This document shows, in pieces, positions 1 to 6,999 of a stretch of 38,393 nt of DNA. The notes under the pieces are model-generated. The model made no database searches and had not been told where the DNA came from. It saw only the letters and a program-made list of their open reading frames with translations. Source of the stretch: Candidatus Equimonas enterica. Its GTDB lineage: Bacteria > Bacteroidota > Bacteroidia > Bacteroidales > Bacteroidaceae. The stretch's first letter is position 1; each line of letters starts with the position of its first letter. Both the position numbers and the translations under genes were made by a program. The DNA is taken from assembly GCA_018066225.1 (NCBI GenBank), contig JAGHRU010000157.1, positions 1-38,393 on the forward strand, read 5' to 3'.

Positions 1-2
1 AG

Positions 3-1349
3 GGTGCTCCCGAAGGTGCTACCGTCACTATCGGCGACAAGACCTACGACAAAGATGCCACCTACACCGCAATGGGTACGCTGACCTCCATCGAGGTGAC
101 CAACGAAGACTACAACACCACAGCCACCATCGAAGGAGGCAATGTCATCAAGGTGGTATTCAGCCGCAACGCTTACACCGTGACGCTCAAGGGCGCACCC
201 GAAGGTGCTACCATCACTATCGGTGGCCAGACTTGTGGCAATGGCGACAACTACTACACGAAGAACACCATCACCAAGGACGACATCGAGGCCACTTATG
301 AGGGCTACGAGGTTGAGGTGGCAGTGAGCGAGTTGGTAAACAACCAAGCGACTATCACCGTGACTTACCTCAAGGAGAGCACGATGAGCAAGACCTTCTC
401 CGTCGCTTCGACCTCTGCCGCAGGCGATAAGTACTGGACGACCTTCTGCTACGACCGTGACTTCATGCTCCCCGAAGGCTACACCGCTTGCATAGTTACC
501 AACGCAGCCGAGAGCGGCGTACTCACCATCGAAGAACTCAAGGGCGAAAAGACCGAAGGCGGTAGCGACTATTATAGTGGCGATACGTCCTCTTTCTACA
601 CCATTGACCCGCAGGATAGTCAAATGGGCGAGCACACCTTCACTTATAAGGGTGGTAGCACCACGGTTAAGGTAAATGATTGTAGCGGTATGTACTTCTA
701 TACAGGTCATACCATTACCTGTGCTACTACCACGGGTGCAAACATCACCAAGATTGTTGTAACTGCACTGGATAGTTCTTATATGAATGAAGAACTCTTC
801 GAGTACACGCCGAACGCTCCTACTTATGAGTTTACGTTCAATGGCTACTATTTCTACTCCATCGAAATCTTCTACGAAGGTAGCGCAGGTCAGCCCGTCA
901 TCCCCGCTAACACTGGTATCCTCGTCTGCACTGACGGGCCCACTGCTGCTCCTGCAGAAATCACGCCCGTCAAGGACGCTACTCCTGTAGATATGACCGG
1001 TAACCTCCTCTGGGGCTGCCTCGAAGACCAGACCAAGGACGCTGGTAGCGACTACATCTACAAGCTGAGCCTCAACGCCGCCAACGACGAAGGCAGCATC
1101 GGCTTCTACTGGGGCTACGAAGGTGGTCACAAGGTAGATGCTCACGCTGGTAAGGCTTACCTCGTGCTCTCGGCACAAAGCGCCAAGGCAAACGGTTTCC
1201 GCCTCGACGGCACGACCACGGGCATCGAGAGCCTCATCCAAGGCACGGAGAGTGCTCCTGTCTTCAACCTCAACGGTCAGCGCATGAACACCACCAACCT
1301 CCCCGCTGGTGTCTATGTCAAGAACGGCCGCAAGTTTATCGTAAAGTAA
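3..1349 (+). CDS. 3' part of a repeat-containing secreted/surface protein with a C-terminal sorting-like tail (5' end outside window)
   Basis: Frame is open to the window edge. GAPEGATxTIG units start at nt 3 and nt 192 (63-aa period). C-terminus FNLNGQRMNTTNLPAGVYVKNGRKFIVK resembles Bacteroidales C-terminal sorting/anchor tails. Confidence 0.8.
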   Translation, partial: GAPEGATVTIGDKTYDKDATYTAMGTLTSIEVTNEDYNTTATIEGGNVIKVVFSRNAYTVTLKGAPEGATITIGGQTCGNGDNYYTKNTITKDDIEATYEGYEVEVAVSELVNNQATITVTYLKESTMSKTFSVASTSAAGDKYWTTFCYDRDFMLPEGYTACIVTNAAESGVLTIEELKGEKTEGGSDYYSGDTSSFYTIDPQDSQMGEHTFTYKGGSTTVKVNDCSGMYFYTGHTITCATTTGANITKIVVTALDSSYMNEELFEYTPNAPTYEFTFNGYYFYSIEIFYEGSAGQPVIPANTGILVCTDGPTAAPAEITPVKDATPVDMTGNLLWGCLEDQTKDAGSDYIYKLSLNAANDEGSIGFYWGYEGGHKVDAHAGKAYLVLSAQSAKANGFRLDGTTTGIESLIQGTESAPVFNLNGQRMNTTNLPAGVYVKNGRKFIVK

Positions 1350-1376
1350 ATGTCGAACACTCTAATCGAAACAACA

Positions 1377-1541
1377 ATGAAGACATATATTGCACCCGAA
1401 TGTGAGCAGACGGCACTTATCAGCCGTGACTCTGTACTCCTCAACCTCAGCGACGCTGTCGGTGGCGACGAGCAAGCCCGCCGCAAAGAACTTATGGACT
1501 GGGCCGACAACGACTGGGAATCCGTAGAGGACGAAGAATAA
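1377..1541 (+). CDS. 54-aa small acidic peptide (MKTYIAPECEQTALISRDSVLLNLSDAVGGDEQARRKELMDWADNDWESVEDEE)
   Basis: ATG at 1377 is in frame with the listed ORF. Begins with MKxYIxPE and ends with an acidic W-containing tail, similar to short orphan peptides common in Prevotella/Bacteroides. Followed by a hairpin at 1549-1582. Confidence 0.6.
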   Translation: MKTYIAPECEQTALISRDSVLLNLSDAVGGDEQARRKELMDWADNDWESVEDEE

Positions 1542-1548
1542 TCCCCAC

Positions 1549-1582
1549 GGGTGGGCGGCGGCCGCGTGCTCTCCGCCCACCC
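1549..1582 (+). terminator. Stem-loop, 10-bp perfect stem GGGTGGGCGG/CCGCCCACCC
   Basis: Inverted repeat read directly, 7 nt after the small-peptide stop codon. Confidence 0.5.
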
Positions 1583-1595
1583 ACCACACGCATAC

Positions 1596-1632
1596 AGCGG
1601 GCTGCTACTCTCTCTTGAAGTGGCAGCCCGCT
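1596..1632. repeat. Stem-loop, 10-bp perfect stem AGCGGGCTGC/GCAGCCCGCT
   Basis: Inverted repeat read directly. Confidence 0.5.
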
Positions 1633-1696
1633 TTGTGTGTGGTGCACGCCGCGTGTCCTTACTTCGAGCAACGGTCGGACGGACTGCGCACAAACA

Positions 1697-1734
1697 AACT
1701 CGGCTCCCAATCCGTAAAGACTGGGAGCCGAGTT
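1697..1734. terminator. Stem-loop, 13-bp perfect stem AACTCGGCTCCCA/TGGGAGCCGAGTT
   Basis: Inverted repeat read directly, 12-nt loop, between converging transcription units. Confidence 0.6.
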
Positions 1735-1792
1735 GGCCTTGTTTCATTGACACTCTGTGCCTTTTCTGCCACCTCGCCGCAAGGCACAAAAA

Positions 1793-1833
1793 ACGGCCTG
1801 CCCCTTCGGTACGTTCCGAATTGGGCAGGCCGT
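1793..1833. terminator. Stem-loop, 11-bp perfect stem ACGGCCTGCCC/GGGCAGGCCGT followed by AAAAA
   Basis: Inverted repeat read directly. A-rich flanks on both sides are compatible with a bidirectional terminator. Confidence 0.55.
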
Positions 1834-1896
1834 AAAAACTATCTGCGCAGACCGTTTGCACGATTTGCGCAGAAGAGAAAAATCATCTGCGCACCC
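1834..1896. repeat. Intergenic repeat site A: AAAAACTATCTGCGCAGACCG with further TGCGCAG / CTGCGCA copies
   Basis: Contains the 10-bp palindrome TCTGCGCAGA (1842-1851). Shares AAAAACTATCTG with sites at 14.18 and 18.09 kb. Confidence 0.55.
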
Positions 1897-1902
1897 GGGA
1901 AA

Positions 1903-3339
1903 TTACTTTATCCCGCTCACCCACTTGAAGCAGCGCGACCAGCGGATTTTGCCGTCGAAAAGACCGTAATCTGGGTCAAGGGAGAGCCAAACAAGCAGGG
2001 GCTTGCCCACGATGTGGTCCTCGGGCACAAAGCCCCAGAAGCGGGAGTCGGCGGAGTTGTCTCTGTTGTCACCCTGCATCCAGTAGTAATCGAGGGCGAA
2101 GGTGTAGCGCGTGGCGGGTTTGCCATCGATGAGGATACGTCCGTTCTTGACGCAGAGGTCGTGGCCTTCGTAGTTGCGGATACAACGCTCGTAAAGCGGC
2201 AGGTTGTCGAGCGTAAGGGCGATGCTCGCGCCGCGTTTGGGTATCCAGAGCGGGCCGTAGTCGGCGGTCGTCCAGCCTGTATATTTATTTTGCGGATAGA
2301 GCCAGTCGGCGGCTGGCGGTGCCTGCTGCAAGACCTCGCAGAGGTCGCGCTGCTGCTGCAAGGTACGCAGCGTCTGGCGCGTCAGCGGCATATAGTATGT
2401 GCCGTCGGCGTCGATGGGGTGAGAGAGGTCCTCACGGGTGATGCCGTTGGCTTTGAGGAAATCGACGGTGGGCGACTGCTTGAAGCGCACGAAGTAGTTC
2501 TGCTGCATCTGCTCGGGCTGCGGCATAGCATGGCCATCGAGATAGACGACGCCGTGCTTGATGTGCAGCGTCTGTCCCGGGAGGCCGACGCAGCGCTTGA
2601 CATAATTCTCGCGGCGGTCGGTAGGACGGCTAACGATGCGGCCAAACTGCGCCTCGTTTTGCAGGATATAGTTGCGGCCCGCCTCACGAATGGCGGCGTA
2701 GCGCGTCTGCGCAGCAGCGTAGTCGGCGGTGTCGGCAGGCTCGGCTTCGAGACCGAGTGCCTGCTGGCCTATGGTGTAGCAGAGGCGGTAGTAGTCCTGG
2801 TCTTGCGCGCCGAGCGCAACGGTGTCGCCAGCGGGGTAGTTGAACACCACGATGTCGCCCAAGGCTACCTGTCCTGTGCCCTTGATGCGGCGATAATCCC
2901 AGTGGGGCTGTTCGAGATAACTCTTGCCGCCACCGAGCCACGCAGGCAGCGTGTGCTGCGTCATGGGCATGGTGAGCGGAGTCTGCGGGATGCGCGGGCC
3001 GTAACTCACCTTGGAGACGAGGAGGTAGTCGCCCGTGAGCATCGTCTTCTCGAGCGACGAGGAGGGGATCACGAAGTTCTGGAAGAAATACTGGTTGATG
3101 AAGTAGATGGCGACGAAGGCAAAGACGAGGGCATCGACCCAACTCATAACGAAGCGCACCATGCCATTCTCCGACTTACGCCACCAGGTCCACGGGATGA
3201 ACTTCGTGATGTAGGCATCGAAGATGAAGGGTACGACGACGAGTCCCCACCACGAGCCGACCCAGTAGAGGAAGAGCAGGTAGAGGACGATGAGCAGGAC
3301 ACAAAGACACCACGCACGGCGTGAGGCATGTAGTTTCAT
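1903..3339 (-). CDS. lepB: Signal peptidase I
   Basis: N-terminal TM segments, VIPSSSLEKTMLTGDYL catalytic Ser region, NYVKRCVGLPGQ and MQGDNRDNSADSRFWGFVPEDHIVGK motifs. Confidence 0.93.
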   Translation of the reverse strand: MKLHASRRAWCLCVLLIVLYLLFLYWVGSWWGLVVVPFIFDAYITKFIPWTWWRKSENGMVRFVMSWVDALVFAFVAIYFINQYFFQNFVIPSSSLEKTMLTGDYLLVSKVSYGPRIPQTPLTMPMTQHTLPAWLGGGKSYLEQPHWDYRRIKGTGQVALGDIVVFNYPAGDTVALGAQDQDYYRLCYTIGQQALGLEAEPADTADYAAAQTRYAAIREAGRNYILQNEAQFGRIVSRPTDRRENYVKRCVGLPGQTLHIKHGVVYLDGHAMPQPEQMQQNYFVRFKQSPTVDFLKANGITREDLSHPIDADGTYYMPLTRQTLRTLQQQRDLCEVLQQAPPAADWLYPQNKYTGWTTADYGPLWIPKRGASIALTLDNLPLYERCIRNYEGHDLCVKNGRILIDGKPATRYTFALDYYWMQGDNRDNSADSRFWGFVPEDHIVGKPLLVWLSLDPDYGLFDGKIRWSRCFKWVSGIK

Positions 3340-3352
3340 ATAATAGGTAGTT

Positions 3353-5053
3353 TTATTTGACTATTTGCTGAAAATCGCTGTCGGCAAAGAGCGTAACGAA
3401 CTCCAGGTCGTGGGCAGCGAGGGTTTTGAGCGAAGCGTCGCGGGCGACGGCAGCGCGGAGATATTCGAGGGCTTTGCTCTCTTTCGCCGTGCGTGCGGCC
3501 ACGATGGCGCGGAGGTAGTCGGTCGTAGCGTCGGGCGCGGAGAGACTGTCGAGCACACGCGAAGCACTGGCGTAGTCCTTGGCCAAGATGTGTGCCAGCG
3601 CCGCGCTGTTGCTGCTCACGCCTGCCATAGCGGTAGCAGCCTGCGGATAGCGGCCTTCGGCGATGAGCAGTTGGCCGAGCACCTCGTTGTAGGCGCGTGC
3701 CGTAGTGGCGGAGGCGAGGTAACCTTCGGCTTCTGCCACCTGTCCGTCGGCCAGGGCGAGGATGGCGCGGTTGGTGTTCACCTCGGTCGTGCCCTGCTGT
3801 ATCTGCTCAGCGCGGTCGAGCCACGCTTTGGCAGCGGCCTTGTCGCCACGGGCATAGGCCAGGCAGCCGAGGTTGTTGTAGGCGCGGTAGTCGGCGGGAT
3901 AGAGACGTGTGGCGGTGGTGTAGATGTCGGCACGCGCTGCGTCGTCGTCGGTCAGGGTGGCGGCATAGAGCAGTTCCTCTATGCTCAGACGCGAAGCATC
4001 GGCAGCATACTGCTGCTGTATCTCGCTGTCGCTACGGCCGATGATGTTGTAGTGGATGGTCATACGCGAGCGGCGCAGTTCGGGCAGTATCTCGTCGGCG
4101 AGGTCGGTGAAGCCTGCGCTGAGGTGGCGTATCTGCTGCTCACGCTCCTCGGGGTCCTTATACATGGAGAGCACGCGGAGGATGACCTCCTTGTCCTGTA
4201 TGTTGGACGCGCTGACAAGGCTCTGGAAGCCTTCCCAGTCTTCGGCGGTGTAGCGGCTGTCGAGGTCGGCCTCGAGGCCCACTTGGTGGAGTTGGTCTTT
4301 GACATACTTGCTGGCCGACTGCTCACGCGCCTCGGCCAATTGCGTGTTAAGGCCGATGTTGCCGTCGGGCGAAGCGTAGGCACTGACCTCTATGCCGTCG
4401 AGCTGGAAACTACGCTGGTCGGCCTTGATGTCGCGCAGCGTCCGGACGAAGTCGGTCACGCTGGTGGTGGTCAGTTCGCTGCTTCTCACCTTGGACTGCT
4501 GTATGAGGTACTTGATCTGTGCCTGCTGCTTCTCAGCGATGACGTGCTGATAGGCATCGGGTGCGATTTCGGTAGTAGCGGTGGCTATGGTGCGCGCCAA
4601 GAGAGTGGCGGTGGCAAGGACACCGTCGGCCACCTTCACCTCGGGCAGCGTGACGCGCTTCTTGCCCTGCATGGCGTCGAAGGTGAGGTAGAGTTGGCTC
4701 TCGCGCATAGCGGGGACATAGTCGAAGGTGGTCTTCATGGTGTAGTTGCCACCCACGCGGTAGGAGATGGTCTGGTCGTTGCCGAGCACCTTCTCGCCCT
4801 GAAACGTGGCACGCTGTCCTACGGCTTCGCCGCCGTCGTAGCGCAGCACGGGGATGACGCTGACGACAGCCTTCTTCTTCATGTATTTCTCGGGGAAGCG
4901 TCCGTCGATGGTCGCTGTCACCTTGCCGCCTACGGCTTCCAAGGGATTGGGCGTGACGGTGAAGTTGTCAGCAGAGAGGCTACCGAGTTTGCTGCAACCC
5001 GTGAGCGTCAGCGAGAGGCCGAGGGCGAGCGTAGATAGATGGAGGAGTTTCAT
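3353..5053 (-). CDS. Outer-membrane-type lipoprotein with TPR-like repeats
   Basis: MKLLHLSTLALGLSLTLTGCSK is a lipoprotein signal peptide/lipobox. TPR-like segment YRAYNNLGCLAYARGDKAAAKAWLDRAEQI. The annotated ORF opens at 5098, but the ATG at 5053 best fits the signal peptide. Confidence 0.75.
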   Translation of the reverse strand: MKLLHLSTLALGLSLTLTGCSKLGSLSADNFTVTPNPLEAVGGKVTATIDGRFPEKYMKKKAVVSVIPVLRYDGGEAVGQRATFQGEKVLGNDQTISYRVGGNYTMKTTFDYVPAMRESQLYLTFDAMQGKKRVTLPEVKVADGVLATATLLARTIATATTEIAPDAYQHVIAEKQQAQIKYLIQQSKVRSSELTTTSVTDFVRTLRDIKADQRSFQLDGIEVSAYASPDGNIGLNTQLAEAREQSASKYVKDQLHQVGLEADLDSRYTAEDWEGFQSLVSASNIQDKEVILRVLSMYKDPEEREQQIRHLSAGFTDLADEILPELRRSRMTIHYNIIGRSDSEIQQQYAADASRLSIEELLYAATLTDDDAARADIYTTATRLYPADYRAYNNLGCLAYARGDKAAAKAWLDRAEQIQQGTTEVNTNRAILALADGQVAEAEGYLASATTARAYNEVLGQLLIAEGRYPQAATAMAGVSSNSAALAHILAKDYASASRVLDSLSAPDATTDYLRAIVAARTAKESKALEYLRAAVARDASLKTLAAHDLEFVTLFADSDFQQIVK

Positions 5054-5075
5054 GGTGGTAGTATTTGTGTTGGTG

Positions 5076-5798
5076 TTATACGAGTTCGGGGAAGACATCG
5101 GCGATGGTCAGCAGGCCGCTGTGGTGGGCCACATACTCGGCGGCCATGACAGCGCCGAGGGCAAAGCCACGGCGCGAATGGGCGTCGTGGCTCAGGGTGA
5201 TGAGGTCGGCCTCGGAGTCGTAGGCCACGGTGTGGATGCCGGGCACTTCGCCGCGGCGTATGTCGTCGATGCGCAAGACGCCGTCGGCGGTCTCATGCAG
5301 CCCCCAGCGGTCGAGGCGGTCGAGGCGCGCTACGATGTCGGTGGCCAGGGTAATGGCAGTGCCCGATGGCGCATCGAGTTTGTGCACATGGTGCGTCTCC
5401 ACCATGCTGGGGCGATAGGCATCAAAGCGGTTCATCAGCGTGGCCAGATAGCGGTTTACGGCCGAGAAGATGGCCATGCCCACCGAGAAGTTGCTGGCCC
5501 AGAGCAGCGTCTTGCCACCTTCATGGCAGGCCTGCTGCACCTCCTGCTCGTGGGCTTCGCGCCAACCGGTGCTGCCGCTGACGACCTTCACGCCAGCGTC
5601 CCAAGCGCGCTGGATGTTGCTCCATGCGGCTTCGGGTGCGGTAAACTCTATGGCGACATCGGCCGAGCGGAAGGCTGCGCTGTCGAAGTCTTCGCGGTTG
5701 TCGATGTCGATGATGGCCACGACGCTGTGGCCGCGCCCGAGGGCGACTTGCTCGATAAGGTGTCCCATCTTACCGTAGCCAATGAGTGCAATCTTCAT
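5076..5798 (-). CDS. dapB: 4-hydroxy-tetrahydrodipicolinate reductase
   Basis: MKIALIGYGKMGHLIEQ Rossmann start; VVSGSTGW; ASNFSVGMAIF; ETHHVHKLDAPSGTAITLA motif. Confidence 0.95.
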   Translation of the reverse strand: MKIALIGYGKMGHLIEQVALGRGHSVVAIIDIDNREDFDSAAFRSADVAIEFTAPEAAWSNIQRAWDAGVKVVSGSTGWREAHEQEVQQACHEGGKTLLWASNFSVGMAIFSAVNRYLATLMNRFDAYRPSMVETHHVHKLDAPSGTAITLATDIVARLDRLDRWGLHETADGVLRIDDIRRGEVPGIHTVAYDSEADLITLSHDAHSRRGFALGAVMAAEYVAHHSGLLTIADVFPELV

Positions 5799-5809
5799 AA
5801 TTATGGGCG

Positions 5810-5817
5810 CAAAGTTA
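5810..5817 (-). promoter_or_regulatory. Candidate Bacteroidetes -7 box (TAACTTTG on minus strand) for dapB
   Basis: CAAAGTTA on + strand, 11 nt upstream of the dapB ATG. No well-spaced -33 was seen. Confidence 0.45.
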
Positions 5818-5860
5818 TGAAATTTGCACCAAATACGCGCTGTATCTCGTTATTTATTTC

Positions 5861-5868
5861 TACTTTTG
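5861..5868 (+). promoter_or_regulatory. Candidate -7 box TACTTTTG upstream of ychF
   Basis: TAnnTTTG-type motif 27 nt before ATG at 5896. Confidence 0.4.
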
Positions 5869-5895
5869 CAGTGCAATTATAATTTTTTCACGATT

Positions 5896-6999
5896 ATGAG
5901 TTTACAATGTGGCATCGTCGGCTTGCCCAATGTCGGCAAATCGACCCTGTTCAACTGTCTGAGCAATGCGAAGGCACAGAGTGCCAACTTCCCTTTCTGC
6001 ACCATAGAGCCCAATGTGGGCGTCATCACTGTCCCCGACGAGCGTCTCGGCGTTTTGGCCGAACTGGTCCACCCGGGGCGTATCGTGCCCACGACGGTCG
6101 AAATCGTCGATATTGCAGGCTTGGTCAAAGGGGCCAGCAAGGGCGAAGGACTGGGCAACCAGTTCCTTGGCAACATCCGCGAGACAGACGCCATCATCCA
6201 TGTCTTGCGCTGCTTCGACGACCCCAACGTGGTGCATGTCGATGGCAGCGTAGATCCGCTGCGCGACAAGGAAATCATCGACGCCGAGCTCCAGCTCAAA
6301 GACCTCGAAACGGTAGAAAACCGCATCCGCAAGGTGGAGAAGGTGGCGCAGGTGGGCGGCGACAAGCAAGCCAAAGTGGAGTATGAGGTGCTCACGGCCA
6401 TCCGCGAAGCCCTCTTGCAGGGCAAGTCGGCGCGTAGCGTCACCTTTGAGTCCAAGGAGGAGCAGGCCGCCGTGCGTGGTGCGTTTCTGCTCACGAGCAA
6501 GCCTGTGCTCTATGTCTGCAATGTCGATGAAGGCTCTGCCGTCACGGGCAATGCCTATGTGGAGCAGGTGCGCGAGGCGGTGAAAGACGAGGGTGCGGAG
6601 GTGCTCGTGCTGGCTGCCCAGACGGAGGCCGACATCGCCGAGCTCGACAGTTACGAAGACCGTCAGGCGTTTCTCGCCGAGATAGGCTTGGAGGAGAGCG
6701 GCTGCGGCAGGCTCATCAAGACGGCCTACCGCATGCTGCAACTCGAGACCTTCATCACGGCTGGCGAGATGGAGGTGAAGGCGTGGACCTACCGCCGTGG
6801 CTGGAAAGCCCCGCAGTGTGCAGGGGTCATCCACACCGACTTTGAGCGTGGCTTCATCCGCGCCGAGGTCATCAAGTATGACGACTATGTACGCCTCGGC
6901 AGCGAAGCCGCCGTCCGCGAGGCGGGCTTGCTCCATGTGGAAGGCAAGGACTATGTCGTGCAGGACGGCGACATCATGCATTTCCGTTTCAACGTATGA
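5896..6999 (+). CDS. ychF: Redox-regulated ATPase/GTP-binding protein YchF
   Basis: MSLQCGIVGLPNVGKSTLFNCLSNAKAQSANFPFCTIEPNVGVITVPDERL; DIAGLVKGASKGEGLGNQFLGNIRE; C-terminal TGS-like domain. Confidence 0.97.
   Translation: MSLQCGIVGLPNVGKSTLFNCLSNAKAQSANFPFCTIEPNVGVITVPDERLGVLAELVHPGRIVPTTVEIVDIAGLVKGASKGEGLGNQFLGNIRETDAIIHVLRCFDDPNVVHVDGSVDPLRDKEIIDAELQLKDLETVENRIRKVEKVAQVGGDKQAKVEYEVLTAIREALLQGKSARSVTFESKEEQAAVRGAFLLTSKPVLYVCNVDEGSAVTGNAYVEQVREAVKDEGAEVLVLAAQTEADIAELDSYEDRQAFLAEIGLEESGCGRLIKTAYRMLQLETFITAGEMEVKAWTYRRGWKAPQCAGVIHTDFERGFIRAEVIKYDDYVRLGSEAAVREAGLLHVEGKDYVVQDGDIMHFRFNV

Noticed and set aside
2270-2330. Large insertion between catalytic regions of LepB
   Set aside because: From general knowledge, Bacteroidetes LepB proteins are commonly this long, so it is not considered unusual.
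1615-3324. 569-aa plus-strand ORF opposite lepB
   Set aside because: High-GC shadow ORF. Low-complexity V/A/E/R/G-rich translation with no recognisable domain, while the minus strand encodes clear LepB.
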